DNA of 64,000 nucleotides from Echiichthys vipera (GCA_963691815.1 OY829656.1:5969048-6033047); one strand, 5' to 3'. Numbered from the stretch's first letter, positions 1-13,119 are shown. The notes: generated from the letters alone by a model not told the origin. Numbers and translations: made by a program.

Positions 1-939
1 GTCGGTGTAGAGGATGAAGAGCAGAGGTGAGAGCACACAGCCCTGAGGGGAGCCGGTTGAGGTGTGTTTGAGGTCGGAGAAGGTGCTGTTGACCAGGACT
101 CTCTGTGAACCGTTGGTCAGGAAGTCCAGTATCCACAGGATTAGCTGTTGGTCCAGATGAAAGAGGGCTGAGAGTTTGTCAGCCAGGATGTGGGGCTGCA
201 TGGTGTTAAATGCAGAAGAGAAGTCTGCAAACAGGAGTCTGGCTGAGGTGTTGGGGCGCTCCAGGTGTTTGTGAACAGTGTCTATTATGAATGTTTTTGC
301 ATCATCGACGCCCCTGCCAGCTCGATAAGGGAATTGGAGCGGGTCCATCTGGGAGTGGGTTTCCCTGATGATGTGTTGTTTTATGATCCTCTCCATGGCC
401 TTCATCACAAGAGAGGTGAGGGCCATCGGCCGGCGGTCATTCAGACATTTGACGGCGCTCTTCTTGGGGATGGGGATAACTGTTGAGTGTTTCCATTGCT
501 GGGGGACTATGCTGCTGTCAATGGATCTTTGAAACAGGGTCTGAAACACGCCCCCTAGCTGCTCAGCACAGTGCTTCAGGACACGGCCGCTGATGTTGTC
601 TGGGCCAGGTGAGCTGTTCTCCCTTGTCTTCCTGAGGGCTTTCACCACGTCCTCTGCGCTGAAGGTGAAGGCTGCTGAGTCACTGGGCTTGAGCTTGGAC
701 ATCGCTTCTTCCAGCTGGGTGGTGTTGTCCTGCTCGAACCTTGTGTAGAAAGAGTTAAGGTCGTTGGGGAGAGATGAAGAGCTGCTGCCTGAAACCTGGA
801 TGGTTTTTGTGTTGCTGGCAGCAGTGTTCACAGCAGCCATGTTCTGGAGTCCCTGCCAGGCTGAGCGGAGGTTACCCTGTGTGAAGCACTCCTCCACTTT
901 GTTCTTGTACTCCAGCTTGGCAGTTTTTATGGCATGCTT
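1..939 (-). CDS. LINE reverse transcriptase, partial, open to window edge
   Basis: One reading frame stays open for 313 codons from 939 to 1 with no stop or frameshift. From the upstream end it carries a basic linker, the SPGPD block that opens many LINE fingers domains, FADFSSAFNT (catalytic block A with its Asp), ILWILDFLTN, and GSPQGCVLSPLLFILYTD (blocks B/B') at the very edge. The YxDD box would lie just outside the window. The enzyme copies the element RNA at a nicked chromosomal site; the endonuclease domain, normally N-terminal, is missing through truncation. The intact frame suggests a young copy compared with the other elements here, which all carry breaks. No own start codon is claimed because the 5' end is lost. 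Confidence 0.85.
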
Positions 940-947
940 GAAAGGAA
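1..947 (-). mobile_element. 5'-truncated Jockey-superfamily LINE (L2/Rex1-like), runs off window
   Basis: Minus-strand non-LTR retrotransposon fragment. It begins abruptly near 940-947, as expected of 5' truncation during target-primed reverse transcription, and continues past the left window edge, so its 3' end is not visible. The sequence above 947 shows no similarity to it that I can see. The family is judged only from the style of the reverse transcriptase motifs; L2 versus Rex1 cannot be settled here. Confidence 0.85.
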
Positions 948-1508
948 GGTTTCACCCAAAAATGTTGGTCTACGGTTCTGTTGGGAACACAGATTTGGTG
1001 TAGAATTACCAATTTTATTACCTTTTCAGAAGTGATGAAAAAAAAATCCATCAAAAATACCACATTAACTTGAGGAACACAATATAACAAATCCATGCAG
1101 TTGGATTTTTCTCTAAGATTTGCATTTTTGATTGGATGGTGAGCACTTCGGTTCTGAACACTACTTATTGTCAATATACCTAAAGCCATCCATCCTTTGA
1201 ATGCTCCAGGTCTCTCGTTTGTGGTTGTAAACTTTCATGTGGCATTGATTATCCTTGAGATCACTACAGCTCATTTTTAAAAAAAACGACATGCTAATGT
1301 TATAGCTACTAGCTAGCCAGGTAGCATAACAGTCTGCTAACAGCTGGGAGATTCTGTCACTAACTGAACATTTAAGAAAAGCAAAGAGAGATGAGTGCTG
1401 AAGAAAGAGAGACTGGAGATGCAGACGAAGAGGAGCTTTGGTCTGCTGTCGGAAGTTTTTTAGTTTTAAAGAATCTGACATATCCACTGTTGCAACTGGT
1501 GGTGCTTA
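948..1508. other. Unrecognised; short acidic ORF start
   Basis: No element boundary found. An ATG at 1391 opens a short acidic stretch (MSAEERETGDADEEELW) in GCTAGC-rich surroundings of a kind often seen upstream of fish transcription units or in captured promoter pieces. I see no domain, and the frame soon runs into the next element. Confidence 0.3.
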
Positions 1509-1833
1509 CAGGGAGTGTACCTATGTTCCCCGGGTGTATCTGCTTGTATGTGATCGGGGAACATCGGACCATTTCTTATGAAACGGGTCTGATGTTCCCC
1601 GCTTGTCACAGAAAGTGTCCTATGTTCCCCGGTCTGTTATTTTTTCCACAATCAGTGCCGAATTCCCCGGCTAATAGGCTTAAGTAGACCCTAACTCTAC
1701 TACCTAACCCTGACCCTAACCGTAACCCCTCACCGTAACACCTATCCCTGAAAAAATGCTGAATTAAATCAACGGAGGCAGAGGCTTACGCGACCGGGGA
1801 ATATAGGACACAGGGAACATAGGGATGACCCTG
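1509..1833. mobile_element. Short non-autonomous DNA element with repeated ATGTTCCCCG motif
   Basis: A 325-bp unit with imperfect terminal inverted repeats (CAGGGAGTGTACCTATGTTC at left; CAGGGTCATCCCTATGTTCC when the right end is reversed). The CAGGG ends suggest hAT affinity. Flanks are similar (gtgctta/gtgctaa), but no exact 8-bp target-site duplication is seen. Inside, ATGTTCCCCG or close variants occur near 1522, 1590 and 1621, and in inverse orientation near 1555 and 1815. A degenerate CCCTAAC-like run occupies about 1690-1735. Confidence 0.6.
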
Positions 1834-2982
1834 TGCTAACACTGGCAACTTACTCCGTCACATCAACAGAAAACCTGTTAGAATACAAATAATGGTTCAG
1901 TCCTACTATTATGCAAAAGTATGGACATGACTGAATATACAATGATGTTTTCAATTGGTTTAAGAGTGGTTAAGCCTTCATGAGCCTTGAGGCTCATAAG
2001 TGACACAACGTTGTTCATGATTTATCATTGGGCTTTTGTGTACCAATCATACTAGTCATAGTCTCATGAAGGATCTTTTATTTTTGCAGATCACTGGGCA
2101 CTGATCCATCAGGAAAGTAACAACTGTTCTATGATTGTTATTCCTCACATGTAGCATTAACATGAAGCATACTGATGGGTCAAGAACAGGGTCCATGGTT
2201 TGCCCTCAAGTCTTTTCCCAATTGGACGAGCATGGAAAACTTCCAGCATCCAGATCAAACACCCAGAAACATTTAAAATGGCTGCAGCAGCTCTGCTCTG
2301 CTCTGCTCCCTGCGGATGTCTGAGCTCCTGACCCTGTCTGTTGGGGGGAACCCAGGCAATCTGTGAGGGAAACTCATTTTGTCTGCTTGTATCTCAATCT
2401 TTTGGTCATGGCTTGATAAACTCTGAGTTGTGAAGTGTATTGTCCCTGAATTATTGCCCTTGCTAAATATGTAACAATATCAAAAGTGTATCTTACAGGT
2501 CTAACAGCTGCATAAAAAATGCTGGCATTGTGTTGGAGTCCTCCTTGTACTCTCTAAAATGTCATTAATTATGTGTTCATCTCGATGTTATTAATATGGA
2601 ACTTTCTGTGGCTAGGATGGTGCATTATATGGCGCTAAAGAAGAAATTATCTTATCCTGGGCAAGAGCCAAGAAGATAAATACAATAATTTATGTAACTT
2701 ATGTATTTGTATGTATGTACCTTTGGGGTTCTCCGGATCCACATTTCAATTGGACTTTAGATTTTGAGGTCATGGCTTGATTCAATTTTCAATTAAAAAA
2801 AAAAAGTTTCACCAAGGCCATGTGGTCAAATATGAATAATTCATTTGGATCACCAATCCTACATTTTTTTATTCATACATGTAAATATAGACACATACAT
2901 ATTTAGGGTAGTGAACAATAATATTCCTCTGATATGATTGTGCTACAATATACAAAACCATATCATACAATATGAGACCATA
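1834..2982. other. No recognised feature
   Basis: AT-rich sequence with scattered stops in all frames. I see no element ends, tandem repeats or coding motifs. Confidence 0.5.
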
Positions 2983-2990
2983 CAGTACAG

Positions 2991-3106
2991 CAATGGTTTA
3001 CAACCTATTTACCCCCTTTTGTTAATTTATGCATCATATTTCTTCCACTAATCATGCACCAAATGCAATTCCAACACACTCTCCATCCCAGATTTGGGAA
3101 CCACTG
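2991..3106. mobile_element. Tiny hAT-type MITE (116 bp)
   Basis: Ends are CAATGGTTTACAACC at left and GGGAACCACTG at right, a degenerate version of the CAGTGGTTCCCAA ends of many hAT MITEs. The flanks form an 8-bp near-duplication, CAGTACAG (2983-2990) and CACTACAG (3107-3114), 7 of 8 matching, which is the size hAT elements make. Confidence 0.65.
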
Positions 3107-3527
3107 CACTACAGTTTCTGGAAACTGATGAAACACAACACCATAAACAATATACACTGCAGATCAAAATTAGTTGTTTTCTATTGTTCATAATTTGATA
3201 GAATATCAGCTGTGTCTATATCACTGCTGTACTAGCATGTTTTTTTAAATAACCAAGGCACTTCAACAAAAACCTTTATTTTGTGAAAAAAATAGTGAGC
3301 AAAATTAGAGAACAGTAACCACTGTGTCAGAAGAGAAGATTTCAACAATGTTTTCTTCGGGCTGTAGGATTAAAAAATGAACATGAAGTGTAGAGGCCAC
3401 AGCTTTGAATGACTTCAGCACATTTGTGCCCACAGGACATCACTAGTTTCTCACACTGCTCTGGTTTGATCTTGGTCCATTCTGACTCAGTCTCTCCCAG
3501 AGTTCACTAACTGGAGTGGGTTTCTTA

Positions 3528-4143
3528 GGGCGCGCTCACACTATCCTCCCGGACCGAGACCCGGACTTTAGGGTACTTGTCCCCCCTCCCTCTCCCCCCG
3601 CGCCCCAGCCCCGTTTGTACTCACACTACCAGGGCCTCGGCCAATACTTCTTGCTGTCCATACGCCTTCAAGCCGTAACACGTCACACGCATTGATCGCG
3701 TGTGTGTGGCTTTGTTTACAAATCTTTCCATAGACCTCGGAGTTTTTGTGCGTCTTGTCGACTGTTTTTGAATATTTTCATCCGACCAAATCTGCAGTAA
3801 ACACTCCACCTCCGCATCACACCAACGTAAACCTTTCACCGCCATTGTTGTTGTTGTTAAATGTCCGCGCATGGTCCGTCCTTCTATTTACATGTCCGAA
3901 CAGGCGCACATAACGCTACTGCCGTAGGGCTCGTGCTCGTGCTCGTGCGCCTACACGTGCGCACGCTCGTGCTCGTACATGTGCAAACGGCTCCGCTAAA
4001 GCCCACCTATTTCAAGCGGGCCGTGGAGGGCCAGCTGGCCCCAGTTGAGCGCGGAGCGGGTGCGCTCACACTACTTAAAGGTACTAGACTTTAGCTGAAA
4101 AACCGGTTTTGGCCGCGGCCAAAAGGATAGTGTGAGCACGCTG
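3528..4143 (-). mobile_element. PIF/Harbinger non-autonomous element, copy 1, nested
   Basis: Terminal inverted repeats GGGCGCGCTCACACTATCC and (right end reversed) CAGCGTGCTCACACTATCC, flanked by TTA on both sides (3525-3527 and 4144-4146), the 3-bp target duplication typical of Harbinger. The Tc1 copy at 43.4-44.7 kb shows the empty site: its sequence runs through GGGTTTCTTA near 43741 without interruption. It encloses a remnant of the element's Myb-like gene. A second copy is at 35805-36401. Confidence 0.88.
3640..3845 (-). pseudogene. Harbinger Myb/SANT-like ORF, first exon, frameshifted
   Basis: From the ATG at 3845 the frame gives MAVKGLRWCDAEVECLLQIW, the start of a Myb/trihelix-like DNA-binding domain found in the second gene of Harbinger transposons (the partner that brings the transposase to DNA and the nucleus). 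After QKQS the frame changes, because one C present in the other copy (36126-35974) is missing from the run near 3760. The first tryptophan and the LLQIW helix are preserved. No transposase gene is present in this copy. Confidence 0.75.
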
Positions 4144-4547
4144 TTAGACTTTACTTTGTGTTCAAGGATTTTCCAGAGATTCTCTATGGGGTTTAGATCT
4201 GGACTCTGGGCTGGTCATTTCATTATCTTAATATTCTGAGCTTCAAGGAACTGCTTCACCTGTTTTACAGTGTCACAGGGGACATTGTCTTCCATGAAAA
4301 TTGCAGCTGATTGGGAGACAACTGCAGTGAAGGAGGTTCACATAAACATTTGCATTCACTCACGCCATGAAGCTGTACAAGAGGCCCAACTCCTGCTGAA
4401 GAGAACATCCCTCAAACCATGAAACTTCCTCCTCCAAATTGAACTGACTTCTTTTCACAATTTGGGTTCAGTCTTTCCCCAGTCCGACGCCAAACACAAA
4501 GTTTCTCATCAGACCCAAGTAAACTGAACTTTAGCAATGTTATGTCA

Positions 4548-4980
4548 TGGTTTGGGGGATGTTTTCTGCAGCAAGAGTTGTGCGTCTTGAACATCGACAT
4601 GGCAGGGTGAATGCAAATGTTTCGGTGATCCTCCTTTGGAAACATGCAATAGCTTCACCTCAACTGTCTCCCAATAAGCCCACAATTTTATGCAAGACAA
4701 TGCCCTTAGTTCCTTGAAACAAAGAATATTGTCCAGAGTCCAGATCTAAACCCCATAGAGAATCTCTGGAAAGTCCTTGGCAACAAAGTAATGTCTAAGA
4801 AACCCACTACAGTTAGTGTACTGTGGAAGAGCCTGAGTCAGAATGGACCCAGATCAAACAAGAGCAGTGTGAGAAACTAGTGATGTCCTGTGGGTGCAGA
4901 TGTGCTGAAGTCATTCAAAGCTGTGGCCTCTACACTTCCTGTTCATTTTTGAATCCTAGAGAACTTTTTTTTCACAAAAT
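4548..4980 (+). pseudogene. Tc1 transposase C-terminal half, right arm
   Basis: Plus-strand mirror of the left arm. It starts at the block for VWGMFSAA-like sequence (TGGTTTGGGGGATG, about 4550), continues through QSPDLNPIENLW at about 4735-4775, and ends in EQCEKLVMSCGCRCAEVIQS (about 4850-4920) and a run-out toward the terminal repeat. It carries frameshifts between blocks. It begins close to the point where the left arm stops, which shows the head-to-head joining. Confidence 0.78.
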
Positions 4981-5138
4981 AAAGGTTTTGTTGAAATGCC
5001 TCGGCTATTTAAAAAACATGCTATTACAGAATGGTATAGCCACAGCTGATATTCTATCAAATACTGAGCAATAAAAATAACAGTATTTCAGAATAAATCA
5101 AGTACTTTTAATTTTTTCTCTAATTTTGATCTCCAGTG

Positions 5139-6219
5139 AATAATAAGTCACCTTTCATGCAGTGTAATTTCCTTTGGTGATAAAAGGAAACCATGCATGT
5201 CAGTATGACAACCTGCAGTAGAATATAATATGATAATAATTCCATATTGCCACTGTTGGAAGAAAACCTCAGGTTCTGGATAGAATTTCATACTGTAAGC
5301 CCTACGTTTGTACTGTTAGGGGACAATGGCTTACAGTAAAATGTACCAAGTCTCATGTTCTGTTTTAATATTACATCCTTGTGCATTATGGTATACTGTA
5401 TCTGTAATGAAATATGGCAGGCCAGCTGTCTGACTTAGAGTTTAATCAACTATATTCTACAAGCCAACAGTATGCAAGTCATGAGTTTGCTGGCCCTCCT
5501 ACTGCCAGCCCTGAGGCTGAGGGCCTATTTTGGATTTTGGCATGGAGATCTGTAGAAGTGCAGTTTGATGTCATTTAAAAATCTCTCTTTGTTCTGAATG
5601 GGCAGTCATAAGTGAGCAATGGGCAGCGAGGCAGATAGTGGAGCTAAATGAAGGCATACTGTATATTCTGTGCACATTAGTCCCTTACATCACTGGCTCG
5701 CACGCACACACAGGCAGACACACACGCCTTTCTGCCTCATTGACCCTACTTGTTCTTACATAATTGTCTGCTGAGCCGTGAACAACTGCTGGCTAACATG
5801 TCCTCATCACGATGGAAACAGACCTCAACTCTCCTCCTAAGCCATGATGTGATTATCAGTGTTTCCACTGGTTTGGTCTCAGTTGCTTGGCTCTACTAAT
5901 CCTGGATTGTGAAAACTCATTTCCTCCAAAAGTCACTGCAGGCCCTCTGCTCCAAGCGCTCACACAATCTGTCAAAAAAGAAACTGTTCTGACTTAGAGA
6001 TGGTGCATATGCTTTGTCAGGAGGCATTCAAAAATGGAAATTAATGTGATTTTCTGGATATTTAATGATGGGATGCAAAATGGGGACATCACTTTGTATT
6101 ATGCAATGTTTGAGATGATGTGCTCTTGTCCCTCATTATGTCTTCAGAGGGAGCAGTGAGTTATGATGCAGGACAGCCTTTCAGCTTTGGGCTTTTGGCT
6201 TTTTGTGTGATTGTGTGAT
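5139..6219. other. No recognised feature
   Basis: Single-copy-looking sequence. About 5450-5620 is less AT-rich and could be constrained noncoding DNA, but the sequence alone does not show it. Confidence 0.4.
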
Positions 6220-6274
6220 TGTGTGTGTGTGTGTGTGTATGTGTGTGTGTGTGTGTGTGTCTGTGTGTGTGTGT

Positions 6275-6305
<31 letters not shown>
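6220..6305. repeat. Interrupted (TG)n microsatellite
   Basis: About 86 bp of TG dinucleotides with TA, TC and GC interruptions, so probably more stable than the pure tracts elsewhere. The long reading frame across it (6144-6374, minus) is repeat-driven. Confidence 0.97.
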
Positions 6306-7299
6306 GGAAAGAGACAGTAGCTTGTAAGTTTGTGTCAGAAATGCACACTGACAAGCTGCAGTCTCTGCCACCAAATCAGTAGGACTCCAGTTTGTTCATT
6401 TGTGGATTAATTTGAACTTTCAGTTAGATTAAGAAGACATCAATTGATCAAAAAAAGATGACAAAAAGACAAGACCCAAAATCCTGTCTGACCACATGCT
6501 CAGACAAAGGGAAAATAAGTCCCTTTGTGAAGCAGCAAACATGGCCAACAGTCAGGTCACCCCTTCCCCCACACAGCTCACACCCAGGTGTGGACTTTCC
6601 ATGAAGAATCAAGTGTCAGCTGCTTTTTGGTTAAGCTGACCCACTACCGATGACATCACCAGGTCTATAAAACTGGGAGAAAAACATTTTTCCCTCTCTT
6701 GTCTGTCTCTTGCCTATTCTCTTACTTCCTGACCCTCTCAGCACCCAGGACCAGCTGCCAGCTATCCCTAGGCCATGGCATGGCCTGAGTAGGACCATCG
6801 GCCAGGTTAACCACAACAGGAGTCACAAGGAGTTAACACTCAGATTTAAGAATGATCTTATTTCCTCTTTTGTTTAAGAGCAACACAAAAAGGATTTTCA
6901 GACCAACTTTCTTCGACCCAGTCACAAGGACCAGACACTGGCATCCAAGAGCCACAGCAACAAAACTTTTCCTCCCCCTATTCCATAGAATGGTAACTAA
7001 ACTGCAACCGAGCATTAATTACATGGTATAAGACTTTACATGAACGGCTAAGAACAGGACTGTAACGATGTACGACAGATGTTTTAATGATGTTTATGGT
7101 TGTGATCGTGTTGATTAAGTTATTGATGTTTATGTTGGCAATGCCTCACACAGACACAAGGTTTGTGCATGCTTACTAACATTTTTTTTATAACTATGAA
7201 TGTATCCAAACAGATTACACACATAACTTGGATTTGGCTTTTAAAACACTCATCAGTAACCTGAAAAAGTTCCCCTCATAAACATGAGCAGGGGTTGAA
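6306..7299. other. No recognised feature
   Basis: Mixed composition, no clear ORF, tandem repeat or terminal repeats seen. Confidence 0.4.
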
Positions 7300-7560
7300 T
7301 GGGAAAATGACGGAGTAAGTCTTCCTCCGGTACAGTAGGTGGCTCTCCACCAACATACACCTGGACTGAATACAGCTTTTTTTTCCAGTTAACCTAACAA
7401 AATCACAAACAGCCGACTTTTGTGAAGTCCTCCCTTGGTTTAAAGCTAACGCTCTATTATTGTTGTTTTTTCACGTTGTTTTTCGGTGCCGTCGATTACT
7501 GGTTTATTCTTTTTCCGGGGTCAAAGGCCACTGCTGCGGAGTGGGGAGCAGGCGCAAAAT
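7300..7560 (+). mobile_element. Fragment of the MITE family present intact at 33164-33658
   Basis: Matches 33222-33508 in order: GGAGTAA..CTTCCTCC, ACAGTAGGTGGC.CTCC, ACAGCTTTTTTTCCAGTT, AAATCACAAAC.GCCGACTTTT, GTTTAAAG, GGTTTATTC and GAGTGGGGAGCA. Both ends of the family (CAGGGCGTTTACATGCA and its partner) are missing here. Confidence 0.75.
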
Positions 7561-8240
7561 TGGGTCAAAATTCTCAGAATTTAACACAAGACAACAGCCC
7601 AAAACAAGTTCACAGCTATTTCAATGAAACAATGCCGTGCGTATCACTAAGTCACTACCCTGTCGCTAGCACAGTAACCTGTCAATCACAAGGTAGCTCC
7701 GCCCTAAAGCTATACTAAATGAATTAGGACTGCAGCTATTTTTTTTAGGAATCGAGTATTCTATCGATTAATTGAGAAATTGGTTAGGAAATGGTTATTA
7801 AAGCGCAATACTATATACAACATATCAAATAAGACAGGCTCTTAAAATGAAAGTTACTGTTTCCTTTTAAAAAAACATTTTATTTATTAGATTGCACATT
7901 CTGGGCTTTAATAAATAAAACTTTGACTATGCAAAAACAATTAAAAAAAACACATTAAATTTAAAATACATTTTAAAACACTAAACCAGGTAACAGGACA
8001 TAATCTATTAATAATAAATGATACATAAACATTTCCTTCAGGTTGTTCAAATTAACATTTACAACTATAAGATCCTCAGGCAAAACATAAGCCTTTTTAT
8101 TTTATGTGTGTATATTCAATTTAGTTTGATTGAAGTGAATTTGGTCAGTAGGTGTAGGACTGAGGTGATGTAAAGACTGATAAAAATAATTGGTATTGGC
8201 ATCGGCCCAAAAATATCCATATCAGTCGTTCCCTAATGTT
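7561..8240. repeat. Fragments of ATCGATTA- and TATCGG-type fish repeats
   Basis: About 7660-7720 (CCTGTCAATCACAAGG..CGCCCTAAAG) resembles the common repeat at 45.3-46.4 kb. About 7730-7790 has the GACTGCAGCTATT..ATCGAGTATTCTATCGATTAATTGAG signature of an ubiquitous fish MITE. About 8180-8235 (GGTATTGGCATCGGCCCAAA, ATATCAGTCGTTCCCTAAT) looks like a worn end of the TATCGG family seen at 19233-20337. Confidence 0.5.
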
Positions 8241-10767
<2,527 letters not shown>

Positions 10768-11058
10768 TTATACTGTATCAGTGGCGGCTGCTGGTCTTTC
10801 AAGGAGGGGATGCTCATTTTTCAAGGAACGGGCTGCAAATCCTCTGCAACCAACCTCCACAGGGAAACACCTTGCTCTCCAGCCAGCCAGCTGACAGTCG
10901 CTGACCAGTCCTGCGTACTTGGAGAGCTTCCTCTCAAAGGCTTCTTCCAAGCGATCTTCCCACGGGACTGTCAGCTCCAGTAGCACTGCTTGTTTGATGG
11001 ATTCCGACACAAGGACAATGTCTGGTCGCAGGGTGGTAACTGCAATATGGCTGGGGAA
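10768..11058 (-). pseudogene. Restriction-like endonuclease of the LINE
   Basis: The frame continues directly from the reverse transcriptase ORF, separated only by a TAG at 11059-11061. It shows RPD at 11020-11028, then LLELTVPWEDRLEEAFERK: an RPD..E..K arrangement matching the (R)PD-(D/E)xK nuclease that nicks the target to prime reverse transcription in RLE-type LINEs. It ends in a stop near 10768, close to the apparent 3' end of the element. Key acidic residues look preserved; only the upstream stop disables it. Confidence 0.8.
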
Positions 11059-12399
11059 CTAAAGCTGTCTTTCAAGGTCCACCAACAACTGCCAGTCTCT
11101 TGCAGACGTCAGGATGCCTGCAGATGATGTTCTTCTGGCTGTGGTGGGCTTGTCCCCAGGTCTGACAAAGGCGATGGTTTCATTGGAGGGGCGGAACTGT
11201 TTAGCCCATGCCAGTCCTGCGGTGGTAGCTTCCACGATGGTCTTAAGGACTTGGTCATGCCTCCACCTGTACCGTCCATCTCCAAGTGCCCTTGTACAGC
11301 AACTGAGTATGTGTTCCAGGGTTCCTCGCTTGGAGCACAGTGGGCATGCTGGTGTCTCTGCTATGCCCCATGTGTGCAGATTTGAGGGGCTTGGGAGCAC
11401 ATCATAAACTGCCTGGATGAGGAATTTGATGCGTTGAGGCTCAGCTTTCAAAAGCTCTGCCCAGGTCACTTTTCTCTCAACTGCATTCTCCCATCTTGTC
11501 CAAGCACCCTGTTGCTTCATCCCCACAGCCTTGCAGGTTCTCGTCTCCTCCACTGTTGCTCTCACCTCGTCCTGGACAAGACGTCGCCCTTCCTTCCCCT
11601 TGGTGTTCAGCTGGGGAGATGGAAAAGATCCTAGCCCAGCTCGGCCTCGTGTGACCACTCCAACCAGGCACCTGTGCCAGAGCCTTGCATCTGCCTCTTC
11701 AACCGCTTCCTCTGCCCTCCATTTCCTGCCAGTCCTCACTTGAATCCCTGCCTTCGCCACCTTCGGATCACTTGAGTCCCTGTACTGAACCACTTCTCTG
11801 GCTCTGGTGACCTTGAATTCCTCCTCCAAGGATTTGAAGGGCAGTTGGAGTTTGTTGCTGTTGCCGTAGAGAGCGATGCTGCTCAGGCTCTTTGGCAGCC
11901 CAAGCCATCTCCGGAGGTGGCTGCTGACCTTCCTCTCTAAGGTCTCAACTATCGAGATGGGGACGGATAAGACCAGGAGGGGCCACAGGATCCTGGGAAG
12001 AATGCCGTGCTGGTATACCCAGGCTTTAAACTTCCCCGGTAGGCCCGACTTGTCCACGGATTTCAGCCAGCCATCGAACTCAGTGCATGTCGACTGGATA
12101 GATGTTGTGTCTCTCAGAGAGCAGTCAAAAACTTTCCCTAAGCTCTTGACAGGCTTCTCTGAGATCAATGGAATGGCTGTGCCTGAGATGGTGAACCGGA
12201 ACTTGTCGTCCACCTTCCCTTTCCTAAGCACCATAGATCTTGATTTGGCGGGTTTGAAACGCATCCGGGCCCACGCCACCAGCTTTTCAAGTCCCTTCAG
12301 AATCCAACGGCAGCCTGGGACTGATTCTGTCGTGACTGTGAGGTCATCCATGAATGCCCTGATGGGTGGTTGCCGTTGTCCGGAGTTCGTCCTCTGCAC
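11059..12399 (-). pseudogene. LINE reverse transcriptase catalytic core, thumb and CCHC knuckle
   Basis: A 446-residue open frame. FMDD near residues 16-19 is the catalytic box (the two Asp that hold metal ions). SRSMVLRKGK, KFRFTISG and SLGKVFDCSLRD follow as palm and thumb motifs. CPLCSKRGTLEHILSCC, near residues 352-368, is the CCHC knuckle typical of RLE LINEs just before the nuclease. Uninterrupted for 1.3 kb, so the copy decayed unevenly: the middle is clean, the two ends broken. Upstream, the frame shifts near 12400 relative to the preceding segment. The opposite-strand frames in 11114-12421 are shadows. Confidence 0.88.
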
Positions 12400-12770
12400 T
12401 CTGGCTCAGCAGATTTTGTGAGCATGTTCATGGCTAGCAAGAACAGTGTCACAGAGATAGTACACCCTGTGATGATGCCGATCTCCACCTTGTGCCAACT
12501 GGATGTTATTGCTCCTGAAGAGACCCTCATCCTGAAATTGCTGTAATAATCAGCGATGAGGTCTCTGCATCTGCTGGGTACATGATGTTTCGTCAGAGTG
12601 AGCTGGACGAGCTTGTGTGGAATGGAGCCGAATGCATTTGCCAGGTCAAGCCACAGCACTGATAGGTTACCCTTGTTCTCTCTGGCCTCCCGAATAAGCT
12701 GTGTCACCACACCGGTATGTTCCATACATCCTGAAATTCCTGAAATGCCACCTTTCTGAACAGACGGAAC
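12400..12770 (-). pseudogene. LINE reverse transcriptase, fingers and palm segment
   Basis: Contains VQKGGISGISGCMEHTGVV, then LWLDLANAFGSIPHKLV (block A with the first catalytic Asp, LDLANAFGS), and IITGCTISVTLFLLAMNML (block B region). Joined to the segment above by a probable deletion: the upstream piece stops at QLDQFR, where the start of the RT normally reads on into conserved ISLL-like sequence, and this piece resumes at the QKGG motif. The frame then shifts near 12400 into the FMDD ORF. Confidence 0.82.
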
Positions 12771-13110
12771 TGGTCTAGCTGACTGGAGTTTTCCTCCTTT
12801 GGGATCCATACCCATTCAGCCACTCTCCATTGTTCAGGGATCCTTCCCCTTCTCCAGAAGACTCGCAGGATTGTCCACAGACGCAGCAGGAGTTTGGGAC
12901 AGTTCTTGTACACTTTGTATGAAGTGCCACTCGGTCCTGGAGCAGAGCTCGCCCTTGCTCTGTGGACAACCTCCCTGACTTCCTTTAGCTGCAGCTCCGC
13001 CATGTCGAACTGCACTTCTGGTTCAGGAGGGTCTATGAGGATGTTGCACTCTCCCAGCTCCTGCTCTCTTGCGGAGTCGCTGTACGTCTGCTTCAGATGT
13101 TGGTCTATGA
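12760..13110 (-). pseudogene. LINE linker and start of reverse transcriptase
   Basis: Carries ARASSAPGPSGTSYKVYKNC (the APGPDG-like opening of LINE RTs) and RRGRIPEQWRVAEWVWIPK (second RT block). The frame opens on a long helical linker with EVIDQHLKQTYSD. Breaks off after QLDQFR at the second deletion. Confidence 0.8.
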
Positions 13111-13119
13111 CTTCCTGCG

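Larger units (their letters stand above)
3410..4540 (-). pseudogene. Tc1 transposase C-terminal half, left arm
   Basis: Reading down the minus strand: the segment with GSDEKLCVWRRTGERLNPNC and FGGGSFMV (4412-4540), the SPDLNPIENLW block carrying the last catalytic region (about 4165-4215), and the C-terminal EQCEKLVMSCG segment (about 3440-3500). These are standard parts of the Tc1 DDE transposase that cuts and pastes the element between its inverted repeats at TA sites. Frameshifts, stops and a 616-bp nested element break it, and the DNA-binding half is missing, so it cannot make active protein. Confidence 0.8.
3155..5138. mobile_element. Palindromic Tc1-like composite: two inverted 3' halves
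   Basis: Both ends carry the same Tc1-type terminal repeat (CACTGSAGATCAAAATTAG, S = C or G, one mismatch between ends). The left arm (3155 to about 4545) reads as transposase on the minus strand and the right arm (about 4548-5138) on the plus strand. Each arm holds the C-terminal half including SPDLNPIENLW and EQCEKLVMSCG. The N-terminal helix-turn-helix half is absent from both. Left flank is TA (3153-3154); the right flank is AA, a likely mutation. The left arm is interrupted by a Harbinger element at 3528-4143. Without it the composite is about 1.37 kb. A simpler single copy of the same family lies at 43364-44701. Confidence 0.8.

Noticed and set aside
1685..1735. Telomere-like CCCTAAC run
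   Set aside because: The units are degenerate (CCCTAACTC, ACCCTGACCC, CCGTAACCCC) and lie inside a small element; it is not a canonical TTAGGG array.
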